This document shows, piece after piece, positions 1 to 8,844 of a stretch of DNA of 64,000 nucleotides. The DNA comes from an uncultured Eggerthellaceae bacterium (lineage in GTDB: Bacteria; Actinomycetota; Coriobacteriia; Coriobacteriales; Eggerthellaceae). The position numbers and the translations under genes are program-made. The stretch covers positions 11,004 through 75,003 of the forward strand of contig CAJUQH010000009.1 in assembly GCA_910588095.1 (NCBI GenBank). Reading direction: 5' to 3'. Each line of letters starts with the position of its first letter. Position 1 is the stretch's first letter. The notes under the pieces were generated by a model. It was not told the DNA's origin and did not search any database. It saw nothing but the letters and a program-made list of their open reading frames with translations.

Positions 1-492
1 CTCTACGGTTGCGGCCTGCGCGTGAGCGAAGCAGCCGGGCTCGACACGGGCGACGTGTTCATGGAGGAAGGCTTCGTGCGCGTGCTGGGCAAGGGCAGCA
101 AAGAGCGCATCGCCCCCATCGCAGGGAAGGCCGCTGAGTGCCTGAGCGCCTACCTGGCCGAGGCGCGGCCGCCGCTCAGCCGCAAGGCGACCAAGGTGAA
201 GCCGGCCGATGTGTCGGCCGTGTTCCTGAACGCGCGCGGCGGGCGCCTGACGCGCCAGAGCATCCACGCCATCGTGGCGAAGGCGGGCACCGCCATCGGC
301 CGCGAGGGCCTGCACCCCCACACGCTGCGCCACTCATTCGCCACGCACATGCTCGAAGGCGGCGCCGACCTGCGCGTCATCCAGGAGATGCTGGGCCATT
401 CCGACATATCCACCACCCAGATATACACCCACATCGATCGCAGCCACCTGCAAGCGGAATACGTGAGCGCCCACCCCCGCGCCAAGCGATAA
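1..492 (+). CDS. XerC/XerD-family tyrosine recombinase, 5' end outside window
   Basis: C-terminal catalytic half of a tyrosine recombinase of the XerC/XerD type, which resolves chromosome dimers at dif. The frame is open from base 1, so the gene starts upstream; 163 residues are visible. Counting from base 1, the catalytic set is intact: Arg7 in LYGCGLRVSE, His107-x-x-Arg110 in HTLRHSF, His133 in LGHSD and the nucleophile Tyr142 in QIYTHI. This motif wording is characteristic of housekeeping Xer proteins rather than phage integrases, but XerC and XerD cannot be separated from this half. It sits about 400 bases upstream of mraZ and has no visible terminator after it. Confidence 0.93.
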   Translation, partial: LYGCGLRVSEAAGLDTGDVFMEEGFVRVLGKGSKERIAPIAGKAAECLSAYLAEARPPLSRKATKVKPADVSAVFLNARGGRLTRQSIHAIVAKAGTAIGREGLHPHTLRHSFATHMLEGGADLRVIQEMLGHSDISTTQIYTHIDRSHLQAEYVSAHPRAKR

Positions 493-725
493 GGGCTTTG
501 CCCCTCCCCCTCGGCGAAGCGCCAGCTTCGCGCGTGTCGAACGCCCAAGCGGCAGGGAAGGCCGAAGGCCGCCTCGCACGGCTCCCGCGCCCCCTTCCAT
601 CGCTTCCCGAACGAACCTCTCCGGCGAGCGCCTCGCGGGCGCAGCCCTCGGGCTCGGGCGCAAAAGCCGAGCATATGCCGCCCAGACCACATCCACCCCA
701 AAATACCGAACACGCGTTCTCTAAC
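493..725. other. Intergenic stretch without a gene
   Basis: GC-rich sequence between the recombinase stop and the first MraZ-type repeat. Open frames here have no start signal and poor codon use. I see no RNA gene or convincing terminator. Confidence 0.5.
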
Positions 726-792
726 TGGGCATTTGTGGGGCCTTTTTGCGCAAAAGTGGCGCGTTGGTGTTGCTGGGTGGGGGAAAGTGGGG
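726..792 (+). promoter_or_regulatory. Candidate MraZ operator (two TGGGN-N5-TGGGN pairs)
   Basis: TGGGC at 726-730 and TGGGG at 736-740 lie exactly 10 bases apart, and so do TGGGG at 778-782 and TGGGG at 788-792. MraZ from enterobacteria is known to bind TGGGN direct repeats with 5-base spacers ahead of its own operon. The second pair lies inside the spacer of the promoter at 770-798, where binding would block RNA polymerase. That MraZ binds here is inference from spacing and position. Confidence 0.7.
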
Positions 793-798
793 TAATAT
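770..798 (+). promoter_or_regulatory. Sigma-70-type promoter for the mraZ/dcw cluster
   Basis: TTGCTG at 770-775 and TAATAT at 793-798 are separated by 17 bases. A transcript would start near 805, leaving a leader of about 90 bases before mraZ. Confidence 0.6.
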
Positions 799-815
799 GC
801 ATCACGGACACCTTG

Positions 816-866
816 CTGGAGTTTTGAAACGCACCACATACCAAAACCAAAACCAAAACACTCCAG
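816..866 (+). repeat. Imperfect hairpin and CCAAAA repeats in the mraZ leader
   Basis: CTGGAGTTTTG at 816-826 can pair with CAAAACACTCCAG at 854-866 apart from a two-base bulge. The loop side contains three tandem CCAAAA units at 841-858. It lies wholly in the predicted 5' leader, just ahead of the ribosome-binding site. Function unknown. Confidence 0.45.
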
Positions 867-897
867 TGAACGCAGCTTGAGGAAGGGAGTGAATGGC

Positions 898-1377
898 GTG
901 GCTTTGGCGATCACCGAAGTAGAATCTACCGTCGATGCGCCGCAGCGCGCTGTTGATCTCAACGGTGAATTCCACTTCAAAGTGGACGCTAAAGGCCGTG
1001 TCGCCCTTCCCGCAAAATTCCGCAAGGTGCTCTCGAAGGACCTCGTGGTCACCACGGATCCCAAGGCGGAATGCATCTACGTGTTCCAGGTGGATGACTT
1101 CAACGCATGGGTCGAGCAGCTGTTCGCCGACAAGTTCGACGGCTACAACGCCACCGACCCCGTGCACGTTGCCCTCCGGCGCAAGCTGAAGGCCAGCGCG
1201 CGCGACGTGGAAGTGGACGCCCAGGGCCGCATCATGCTGGCGCCTGAGATTCGCGAGCGGGCCGCCATCGACCGCGAAGTGGCGGTCATCGGCAACACGG
1301 GGCGCTTCGAGATATGGGATGCGAAGCGTTACGAGCAGATGGACGAGGAAGTCGATCTGTCGCTGTTCTACAGCTAG
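898..1377 (+). CDS. mraZ: Division/cell wall cluster transcriptional regulator MraZ
   Basis: MraZ is an AbrB-fold DNA-binding protein that represses the dcw operon. The two swapped-hairpin repeats are visible as VDAKGRVALPAKFR near the N-terminus and VDAQGRIMLAPEIR in the middle, each with the conserved G-R pair. I place the start at GTG 898, about 10 bases after the AGGAAGGGAG at 880-889. A longer frame reaches back to TTG 877 but would place the start inside this Shine-Dalgarno. The length from 898 is 159 residues, slightly above the usual 140-150 because of an acidic N-terminal tail. First gene of the dcw cluster; rsmH follows after 34 bases. Confidence 0.95.
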   Translation: MALAITEVESTVDAPQRAVDLNGEFHFKVDAKGRVALPAKFRKVLSKDLVVTTDPKAECIYVFQVDDFNAWVEQLFADKFDGYNATDPVHVALRRKLKASARDVEVDAQGRIMLAPEIRERAAIDREVAVIGNTGRFEIWDAKRYEQMDEEVDLSLFYS

Positions 1378-1411
1378 GCCGCAGGCCCGGCAGGACGGCT
1401 CATCGTAAGAC

Positions 1412-2377
1412 GTGAGCGAAGTGACAAGCGAATATCGGCATATTCCGGTCTTGCAGGCCGAGTGCCTCGAACAACTGCAGCTCAAACCTAACTCGACGTT
1501 CGTGGATGCAACACTCGGCTTTGCAGGACATTCTTTTCAAGCGGCCCAACAACTCGGCTTAGACGGGCTGCTCATCGGAATCGATCAGGACACCGAGGCA
1601 CTCGCCGCGGCCCAGCGCAAGCTGGCCGCCCTGCCCGAGCCCGGCGGCCCGCGCATCAAGCTGCTGCATGGCAACTTCGGCGCACTGGACGACCTGCTCG
1701 TGGGATGCACCATCCCCGGCATCGACGCCATCTTGTTCGACCTGGGGGTCTCCTCAGTCCAGATCGACACGCCAGAGAGGGGCTTCGCCTTCAAGGAGAA
1801 GGCCCCCTTGGACATGCGCATGGATCCGAGCACACAGACACTAACCGCAGCAGAGGTCGTCAACACCTACAACGCAGCAGACCTCGCTCGGATCATACGC
1901 GCCTATTCCGACGAAAAGTGGGCAAGCAGGATAGCTGACTTCATCGTGAGCGCCCGGCAGGAGCGGCCCTTCGCCACCAGCGATCAGCTGGTAGAGGTGG
2001 TGAAGGCGGCCATACCCGCCTCGGCGCGCCGGGCCGGCGGCCACCCCGCGAAGCGCACGTTCCAAGCGTTGCGCATAGAGGTGAACGCCGAGCTGGACGT
2101 GCTCAGGCGCGGGCTCGACGCGGCCATACGCTGGCTGAACCCCGGCGGCCGCATCGTGGTGATGAGCTATCACTCGCTGGAGGACCGCATCGTGAAAGAC
2201 GCCTTCCAGCGCATGTCCGACCGTTGCACCTGCCCGCCGGACCTTCCGGTGTGCACGTGCGGGAAGCAGCCGGTACTCGACTTGGTCACGCGCAAGCCGC
2301 TCATGGCCAGCCCAGAGGAGGTCGAACGCAACCCTCGCGCCCGCAGCGCCAAGCTGCGCGTGGCGCAGAAGCGCTGA
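1412..2377 (+). CDS. rsmH: 16S rRNA (cytosine1402-N4)-methyltransferase RsmH
   Basis: RsmH (MraW) uses S-adenosylmethionine to methylate C1402 of 16S rRNA in the decoding centre. The SAM-binding motif appears as FVDATLGFAGHS near residues 30-41, followed by the acidic loop GIDQD. Conserved MSYHSLEDRIVK and a Cys-rich segment (CTCPPDLPVCTCG) lie in the C-terminal third. The 321-residue length is normal. The start is GTG 1412 with only a weak ribosome-binding site, consistent with translation from the mraZ transcript. The first 500 bases look less GC-rich in third positions than neighbouring genes. Confidence 0.97.
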   Translation: MSEVTSEYRHIPVLQAECLEQLQLKPNSTFVDATLGFAGHSFQAAQQLGLDGLLIGIDQDTEALAAAQRKLAALPEPGGPRIKLLHGNFGALDDLLVGCTIPGIDAILFDLGVSSVQIDTPERGFAFKEKAPLDMRMDPSTQTLTAAEVVNTYNAADLARIIRAYSDEKWASRIADFIVSARQERPFATSDQLVEVVKAAIPASARRAGGHPAKRTFQALRIEVNAELDVLRRGLDAAIRWLNPGGRIVVMSYHSLEDRIVKDAFQRMSDRCTCPPDLPVCTCGKQPVLDLVTRKPLMASPEEVERNPRARSAKLRVAQKR

Positions 2378-2475
2378 CGGAGGCCGCGCCCTGCGCGCCA
2401 GGCTGCCCGAGGCGCCTTGCAAGATAGAACAGAACGGGCCGACGCACGATAAACGAACCCAGGAAGGCCGCACCT

Positions 2476-2946
2476 ATGTCCGCCGCACCTGCTTTTGACT
2501 ACTCATACTTCCAGCCCGCCCCGGCTTCGATGCCGGCGCCTTCGCGCGGGCTGCGCCCCGATGTGCGCTTCAACGCCAACCCCGACGCGCGGCCGGGCAC
2601 GAGTCCGCTCGTGGTGGGCGCCCGCATCGCAGCGGTGGTGCTAGTGCTCATGGCGGCGCTGTGCATGGCGCGGCTGGCCCTCACCTCGGCGACCGTGGCC
2701 ACAGCCATCGAGAACCAGCAGATATCCAACAGCATCGACGCTGCCCGCACCGAGGGCAGCTCGCTCGAGATCAACCAGAGCAAGCTCTCTGCCCCGGCGC
2801 GCATCAAGGACACCGCCACCGAGATGGGCATGGCGGCGCCGAGCCGCGTCATGATGATCGACCTTTCCGGCGACGTGGTGGTCACCGATCAGGCGGGGAA
2901 TCTGTCTTTATCGGGGAGCGTGGCCGCCGTAGCGCAGAACGCCTAG
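2476..2946 (+). CDS. ftsL: FtsL/DivIC-like septum protein
   Basis: Small bitopic membrane protein in the ftsL position between rsmH and ftsI. It has a proline-rich cytoplasmic N-terminus (1-45), one membrane segment (about 46-68), and a short heptad-rich stretch (75-105). It then has LSAPARIKDTATEMGM, which matches the family pattern in which a PxRI...GM segment follows the coiled coil. FtsL proteins pair with DivIC/FtsB and FtsQ at the divisome. Sequence conservation in the family is low, so the assignment rests on topology and position. The start at ATG 2476 follows AGGAAGG. Confidence 0.8.
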   Translation: MSAAPAFDYSYFQPAPASMPAPSRGLRPDVRFNANPDARPGTSPLVVGARIAAVVLVLMAALCMARLALTSATVATAIENQQISNSIDAARTEGSSLEINQSKLSAPARIKDTATEMGMAAPSRVMMIDLSGDVVVTDQAGNLSLSGSVAAVAQNA

Positions 2947-2968
2947 GCGAAGGGGCTACACTGGTCCC

Positions 2969-4732
2969 ATGGCGCAAGGCGACGGCAAAAAGCAAGGCAG
3001 CAACGTAGGCGGGGCCTTCCGCAAGGCGGCGCAGCCCGTGGTCGATGGCGTGTCGTCGGTGCTCACGTTCGTGGGCGACGGCCGCATCAAGGTGCTGTGC
3101 GGCGTGTTCCTGGCCGTCGCGGCCATCTTCTTGGCGCGCTTGCTGTTCTTGCAGGTGATCATGGCCGACACCTATTCCGCCATGGCCGAGGAGTCGCGCA
3201 CCATTAGCTTCACCACCACGCCGCGCCGCGGCACCATCTACGACCGCAACGGGCTCGTGCTGGCCACGAGCGTGGAGGCCAAGACCATCTACGCCAACCC
3301 CGCCGAGGTGACCGATGCCGACGCGGCGGCCCAGAAGCTGGCCGACATCCTGGGCGGCGAGAAGGAAGACTACAAGAAGAAGCTCACGCTGGACGAGACC
3401 ACCTTCGTCTACCTCAGGCGCCAGGCCGACCTCGAGCTGGCCAATCGCGTCAAGGACCAGCAGATAGACGGCGTGTACTTCATCGACGACACGCGCCGCG
3501 AGTACCCCAACGGCGCCATAGGCGGCCAGGTCATCGGCTTCTGCAACGTCGACGGCGAGGGCATAACCGGCCTCGAGCTGCAATACGACGAGATACTGAA
3601 GGGAACGCCCGGCGTCTACGTGGCCGAGCGCGGCGAGACGGGCACCCCCATCCCCGGCGGCGTGCGCGAGCAGACCCCCGCCCAAGATGGCGAGGACATC
3701 GTGATATCGCTGGACGTGAAGCTGCAGGAGGTGGTGGAGAACCGCCTGAAGGAAGAGGCCGAGCGCCTTTCCACCGAAAGCGGCAGCGCCGTGGTCATGG
3801 ACGGCGCCAACGGCGAGATCTACGCCATCTGCTCGCTGCCCTACATGGATCCCACCAACATGGAGGAGAGTGAGAAGGGCTCTGACCAGGTGGCCGCCAT
3901 CACGCAGGTGATGGAGCCGGGCTCGGTGTTCAAGACGGTCACGGCGCTTTCGGTGCGCGAGCACGACGTGATGAGCACCGAGGACGTGCTGTTCTGCCCC
4001 GCCACGCTGAAGGCGAACGACTACGAGGTGAGCGACGCCCGCGAGCGCGGCGACACCGAATACAGCCTGCGCGAGATCATCGCGAAGTCGTCGAACGTGG
4101 GCATATCGCTGGCGGCTGAGAAGCTGGGCTTCTCGAACCTGTACGAGGCCATCCTGAAGTACAACCTCACCGAGCGCACGGGCGTGGACTACCCCGGCGA
4201 GATGGCCGGCTACCTGCAGGACTTCAACAACTGGGGCCGCATCGTGGGCTACAACGTGAGCTTCGGCCAGGGCATATCGGTGACGCCCTTGCAGATGGTG
4301 CGCTTCTACGGCGCGCTGGCCAACGGCGGCATAGAGGTGACGCCGCATTTCCTCATGTACAAGCCGCAGTCCGACGAGCGCCCCGTGTACGCCGTCGAGC
4401 GCGTGTGCTTCGACGAGCAGGCCATGGAAGACACCATATCCATGCTGCGCAGCGTGGTGACCGACGGTACGGGCAAGGCGGCCGACGTGCCGAACTACGA
4501 GGTGGTGGGCAAGACCTCCACGGCCGAGATCGCTTCGTCGGGCACGTACCTGGAAGACACCTACAACCTGTGCTTCGCGGGGTTCATAGCCCATTCGTCG
4601 AGCAAGCTGGTCACGTTCATGTCGGCCAACAACGTGGGCATCGACTCGTCGGTGACCGGCGCGGTGGGCGATATAATGTCGCATATAGTCGAGCAGTACA
4701 ACGTCGTGCAGTACGACGTGGGCCAGCTGTAG
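2969..4732 (+). CDS. ftsI: Septal peptidoglycan transpeptidase (FtsI/PBP3 class B PBP)
   Basis: Class B penicillin-binding protein that cross-links septal peptidoglycan with FtsW. One membrane anchor spans about 41-62. The dimerisation domain begins near RRGTIYDRNG (86-95). The transpeptidase domain has the nucleophile motif S319-V-F-K322, S374-S-N376 and, where KTG or KSG is usual, K515-T-S517 in VVGKTSTAE. The glycine of the third motif is therefore a serine. No PASTA repeats follow; the protein ends at 587 residues. It lies between ftsL and murE, the standard dcw order. Confidence 0.96.
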   Translation: MAQGDGKKQGSNVGGAFRKAAQPVVDGVSSVLTFVGDGRIKVLCGVFLAVAAIFLARLLFLQVIMADTYSAMAEESRTISFTTTPRRGTIYDRNGLVLATSVEAKTIYANPAEVTDADAAAQKLADILGGEKEDYKKKLTLDETTFVYLRRQADLELANRVKDQQIDGVYFIDDTRREYPNGAIGGQVIGFCNVDGEGITGLELQYDEILKGTPGVYVAERGETGTPIPGGVREQTPAQDGEDIVISLDVKLQEVVENRLKEEAERLSTESGSAVVMDGANGEIYAICSLPYMDPTNMEESEKGSDQVAAITQVMEPGSVFKTVTALSVREHDVMSTEDVLFCPATLKANDYEVSDARERGDTEYSLREIIAKSSNVGISLAAEKLGFSNLYEAILKYNLTERTGVDYPGEMAGYLQDFNNWGRIVGYNVSFGQGISVTPLQMVRFYGALANGGIEVTPHFLMYKPQSDERPVYAVERVCFDEQAMEDTISMLRSVVTDGTGKAADVPNYEVVGKTSTAEIASSGTYLEDTYNLCFAGFIAHSSSKLVTFMSANNVGIDSSVTGAVGDIMSHIVEQYNVVQYDVGQL

Positions 4733-4772
4733 CCGAGAAGCCGCGGCGGGCATTCGAGAGGGGCGGGAGCGC

Positions 4773-6248
4773 ATGACCAAGACCTGTGGCGAGCTGTTTG
4801 AGGGCTACGAGGCCACCATACTGGGCGATGCGGCCGAGCCGGTGCGCGGGTTGGCCTATCGCAGCGACTGCGTGGAGCCGGGCGACCTGTTCTTCTGCAT
4901 CGTGGGGCTGGTGGCCGACGGCCATACCTTCGCCCAAGACGCCATCGACCACGGCGCCAAGACCCTGGTGGTGGAGCGCGTGCCGCACCTGGCCGATTCC
5001 ACCGACGTGACCGAGGTGGTGGTGGCCGACAGCCGCCGGGCCATGGCCTACGCCTCGGCGCGCTTCTACGACAACCCCTCCGATGCCTTCAAGCTGGTGG
5101 GCATCACGGGCACCAACGGCAAGACCACCACCACGTACCTGGTGGAGCACATCGCACGGGCGGCGGGCGACCTCACCGGCGTCATAGGCACCGTGGGCGT
5201 GCAGATCGGCGACGAGCGCGTGGCCAGCAGCCACACCACCCCCGAATCGCCTGACCTGCAGGCCATCATGGCGCGCATGCGCGATGCGGGCTGCAACGTG
5301 GTGGCCATGGAGGTGAGCTCGCACGCTCTTGACCTCGAGCGCGTGTGGGGGCTCAGCTTCGCCGTGACGGCGTTCACCAACCTCACCCAGGACCACCTGG
5401 ACTACCACAAGACCTTCGACGCCTACTTCGAGGCCAAGGCGCTGCTGTTCGGCGAGGACTACCCGGCGCGGCGCGTGGTGAGCATCGAGGACGAATGGGG
5501 CCGCAGCCTGGCGCGCCGCTGCGCCGAGGCGGGCGACGAGGTGCTGACCACCGGCTTCTCGCCCGAGGCCGACATCCACCCGTTGGGCGTGGATTACGGC
5601 GCCACCGCCACCACGGTGCAGCTGGCCGTGGGGCCGGCCGGGCGCACGCTGGAGATAACGTACCCCCTGGTGGGGCGCTTCAACGTGGAGAACGTCATGA
5701 CCGCCTTCGCCTGCGGGATGCAGCTGGGCATCGAGCCCGACGCCATCGCCGCGGCCCTGGCCGACGTGCCGCCGGTGCCGGGGCGCCTGCAGCGGGTGGG
5801 CGGCGAGGGCGACGTGCCCGTGTACGTTGACTACGCCCACACCCCCGACGCCCTGGAGAAGGCCATCGCCTCGGTGCGTGCGCTGGGGCAGGGGCGCACG
5901 CTGGTGGTGTTCGGCTGCGGCGGCAACCGCGACCGCGGCAAGCGCCCGCTCATGGGCGCGGCGGCGCTGACCGCCGACTACGCCGTGGTGACGAGCGACA
6001 ACCCGCGGGACGAGGCGCCCGAGGCCATCATCGAGGACATCGTGGGCGGCATGGCCGACGAGGGCCGCTACGAGGTGGTGCCCGACCGCCGGGCCGCCAT
6101 CGAGCGCGCCATAGCCCTGGCCGGCCCCGGCGATTTCGTGCTCATAGCGGGCAAGGGCCACGAGGACTACCAGGTGCTGAACGGCCAGACCATCCACTTC
6201 GACGACTGCGAGGTGGCGGCCGAGGCCCTGCGGAAGGCGGCGAGCTGA
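4773..6248 (+). CDS. murE: UDP-MurNAc-tripeptide synthetase MurE (meso-DAP type)
   Basis: Cytoplasmic ATP-dependent ligase adding the third stem-peptide residue to UDP-MurNAc-L-Ala-D-Glu. The Mur ligase P-loop is GITGTNGKTTTT at about 110-121. The substrate-selecting motif reads SDNPRDE near residue 409; in the family the DNPR form marks enzymes that add meso-diaminopimelate, whereas lysine enzymes lack the Arg. The predicted wall is therefore DAP-type. Its stop is followed three bases later by the murF start, so the two are likely coupled. 491 residues, normal length. Confidence 0.97.
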   Translation: MTKTCGELFEGYEATILGDAAEPVRGLAYRSDCVEPGDLFFCIVGLVADGHTFAQDAIDHGAKTLVVERVPHLADSTDVTEVVVADSRRAMAYASARFYDNPSDAFKLVGITGTNGKTTTTYLVEHIARAAGDLTGVIGTVGVQIGDERVASSHTTPESPDLQAIMARMRDAGCNVVAMEVSSHALDLERVWGLSFAVTAFTNLTQDHLDYHKTFDAYFEAKALLFGEDYPARRVVSIEDEWGRSLARRCAEAGDEVLTTGFSPEADIHPLGVDYGATATTVQLAVGPAGRTLEITYPLVGRFNVENVMTAFACGMQLGIEPDAIAAALADVPPVPGRLQRVGGEGDVPVYVDYAHTPDALEKAIASVRALGQGRTLVVFGCGGNRDRGKRPLMGAAALTADYAVVTSDNPRDEAPEAIIEDIVGGMADEGRYEVVPDRRAAIERAIALAGPGDFVLIAGKGHEDYQVLNGQTIHFDDCEVAAEALRKAAS

Positions 6249-6251
6249 CCT

Positions 6252-7775
6252 GTGCTGCTGAACTCAAAGCAGGTATGCGAATACACGGGCGGCCAGTTCC
6301 TGGCGCGGCCCATAGACCCTTCGGCGCTGTTCACGGGCATAAGCTGGGACTCGCGCGACATCCAGCCCGACTGGCTGTACGTGGCGCTGCCCGGCGAGCG
6401 GGCGGACGGCCATGACTTCGTCGTGGCGGCCCTGCGCAAGGGGGCTCGCGGCGCGCTGGTGACCGAAGCGCCCGACGCGGCCTGCATGACGCTGGCCCGC
6501 GAGCTGGGGGCGGCCATCATCGAGGTGCCCAACACCGCCCACGCCCTCACCGACCTGGCGCGCGCCTGGCGCAGCCACCTGAAGTGCACGGTGGTGGGCC
6601 TGACCGGCTCGACGGGCAAGACCACGACGAAGAACCTGCTGCGCGACGTGCTGGGCGCCCGCTTCTCGGTGGTGGCCACGCGCGCGAACCAGAACAACGA
6701 GCTGGGCGTGCCCAACACGCTGCTGGCGGCCGACCCCTCCACCGAAGTGGTGGTGGTGGAGATGGGCATGCGCGGCGCGGGCCAGATAGCCGAGCTGTGC
6801 GCCATGGTGCGCCCCGATGTGGGCGTGGTCACCAACGTGGGCGAGTCGCACATCGAGCTGCTGGGCAGCCGCGAGGCCATCGCCCGCGCGAAGGGCGAGC
6901 TGTTCGAGGCGCTGCCGGCGGGCACGGGCCGGGCGGTGGTGAACGCCGCCGACCCCATGAGCCTGACCGCTGCGGAAGGGGCCAGCCTGGCCGCCCGCGG
7001 CGTGACCACGGTGCTCTACGACGGCTCGGGCCAGGCCAGCGCCGACGATGCGCCGGTCGCTGCGGCCCTGGGCGCTTCCGAGCACGTGTGGGCCGAGGAC
7101 GTGCGGCTCGACGAGGAGGGCCGCCCGTCGTTCACGCTGTGCGCCGTGGGCTTCGACGAGGAGTCGAACGGCCGCACCGCTGCGCAGGAGACGCTGTTCG
7201 ACCGCATACCCGAGCGCTGTCCTTGCACGGTGGGGCTCCAGGGGCTGCATAACGTGGCCAACGCCTGCGCCGCTGCCTCGGTGGCTCGCAGCCTGGGCAT
7301 GCCGCTGCCCCAGATAGCCGCCGCCTTGGCCGAGGCGCTGCCCGAGAGCGGCCGCCAGGAGGTGCTGCGCGCGCGCAATGGCGCCACGGTTGTCAACGAC
7401 GCCTACAACGCCAACCCTGATTCCATGCGGGCCTCACTGGCCACGTTCTGCGCTCGCCAGGTGCGCGGGGCGCGCTACGCGGTGCTGGGCGACATGGGCG
7501 AGCTGGGCAGCTATGCCGACGCCTGCCATCGGGCCGTGGGAGCCTACGCCGCCTCTTGCGGGCTCGATTGGCTCGTATGCGTGGGCGAGCTGGCGGCGCT
7601 CATCGCCGAAGGGGCGCGCCAAGGGGGCTTCCCCCACGATAGAATACTGTCGGCGCAGACAGTCGCCGACGTGCTGGAGATCCTGGATGCGCGTTTGGAG
7701 CCCGACGATGCGGTGCTGGTGAAGGCATCGCACTTCATGGGCCTGACGCGCGTGGTCGAGGGGTTGGTCAACTGA
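6252..7775 (+). CDS. murF: UDP-MurNAc-tripeptide--D-Ala-D-Ala ligase MurF
   Basis: Ligates D-Ala-D-Ala to the UDP-MurNAc tripeptide, completing the cytoplasmic precursor. The Mur N-terminal domain is at 1-105, the P-loop GLTGSTGKTTTKN near 117-129, and the C-terminal domain contains VVNDAYNANPDSM, a strong MurF signature. The start is GTG 6252. The length of 507 is a little above the usual 450-470, with extra sequence in the central domain. The stop and mraY start are one base apart. No ddl gene for the D-Ala-D-Ala substrate lies in this cluster. Confidence 0.97.
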   Translation: MLLNSKQVCEYTGGQFLARPIDPSALFTGISWDSRDIQPDWLYVALPGERADGHDFVVAALRKGARGALVTEAPDAACMTLARELGAAIIEVPNTAHALTDLARAWRSHLKCTVVGLTGSTGKTTTKNLLRDVLGARFSVVATRANQNNELGVPNTLLAADPSTEVVVVEMGMRGAGQIAELCAMVRPDVGVVTNVGESHIELLGSREAIARAKGELFEALPAGTGRAVVNAADPMSLTAAEGASLAARGVTTVLYDGSGQASADDAPVAAALGASEHVWAEDVRLDEEGRPSFTLCAVGFDEESNGRTAAQETLFDRIPERCPCTVGLQGLHNVANACAAASVARSLGMPLPQIAAALAEALPESGRQEVLRARNGATVVNDAYNANPDSMRASLATFCARQVRGARYAVLGDMGELGSYADACHRAVGAYAASCGLDWLVCVGELAALIAEGARQGGFPHDRILSAQTVADVLEILDARLEPDDAVLVKASHFMGLTRVVEGLVN

Positions 7776-7776
7776 T

Positions 7777-8823
7777 ATGTTCGCAGGTTTCGCCCAATAT
7801 CCCACCTTCTTGGTGTTCTTGGCGGTGTTGCTCTCGCTCGTGCTGACGGTGGCGCTCATGCCCCCGTTCATCAAGCTGCTGCGCCGCGCTCAGATAGGCC
7901 AGCAGGTTCGCGATGACGGCCCTCAGACCCACCTGGTCAAGCAGGGCACGCCCACCATGGGCGGCGTGGTCATGCTGCTGGCGGTGGCCATCACGGCGCT
8001 GCTCGTGGGCGTGCCGGTGCCCGAGACGTACCTTCTGCTGGCGGCCATCGTGCTCACCGGGGCGCTCGGGTTGTTCGACGACGTGTCCAAGGTGGCGCAC
8101 GAGCGCTCGCTGGGGCTGACCCCCAAGGCCAAGCTGGTAGGCCAGACGCTCATCGCCGGCGCCTTCGTGCTGGTGGCGGTGAACGTGCTGGGCGTGCCGC
8201 CCACGGTGGAGATCCCCTTCGTCTACACCTTCGACCTGGGCGTGCTCACCACGGTGCTGCCCATAGGCGACGGCTTCAGCATCCCGTGGCTGTACTTGGT
8301 GTTCTGCCTGGTGTTGCTGGTGGGCCTGTGCAACGCGGTGAACCTCACCGATGGCCTGGACGGCCTGGCGGCGGGCACGGTCATGATAGTCATGGTGGTC
8401 ATGGCGGCCATCGCCTACCGCTCCGATGCCATCGAGCCCGCCATCATCGCGGCGGCCATCGCCGGCGCCTGCATCGGCTTTTTGTGGTTCAACTCGTTCC
8501 CGGCTGACATATTCATGGGCGACACCGGCTCGCTGGCCTTGGGCATGGCGCTCGGGTGCCTGGCAGTGCTGACCAAGACCGAGTTCGTGGTCATCATCAT
8601 AGGCGGCCTGTTCGTGGCCGAGGCGCTCTCGGTCATGCTGCAGGTGTTCTACTACAAGCGCACCAAGAAGCGCATATTCCTCATGGCCCCGTTGCACCAT
8701 CACTTCGAGAAGAAGGGCTGGAGCGAGACGAAGGTGGTCGTGCGGTTCTGGATCATATCGGGCATGCTGGCGTCTCTGGGCTTCGTGCTGTACTTCGCCG
8801 AGTCCATGGCAGCCGTGGCCTAG
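7777..8823 (+). CDS. mraY: Phospho-MurNAc-pentapeptide translocase MraY
   Basis: Integral membrane enzyme that moves phospho-MurNAc-pentapeptide from UDP to undecaprenyl phosphate, making lipid I. About ten hydrophobic segments are visible. Family signatures are the aspartate loop LGLFDDVSK, NLTDGLDGLA, FMGDTGSLALG and the C-terminal APLHHHFE histidine motif. Length 348 is normal. It starts one base after murF and is followed by murD after 21 bases. Confidence 0.97.
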   Translation: MFAGFAQYPTFLVFLAVLLSLVLTVALMPPFIKLLRRAQIGQQVRDDGPQTHLVKQGTPTMGGVVMLLAVAITALLVGVPVPETYLLLAAIVLTGALGLFDDVSKVAHERSLGLTPKAKLVGQTLIAGAFVLVAVNVLGVPPTVEIPFVYTFDLGVLTTVLPIGDGFSIPWLYLVFCLVLLVGLCNAVNLTDGLDGLAAGTVMIVMVVMAAIAYRSDAIEPAIIAAAIAGACIGFLWFNSFPADIFMGDTGSLALGMALGCLAVLTKTEFVVIIIGGLFVAEALSVMLQVFYYKRTKKRIFLMAPLHHHFEKKGWSETKVVVRFWIISGMLASLGFVLYFAESMAAVA

Positions 8824-8844
8824 GGGAAAGGGAAGGGGGCGCCC

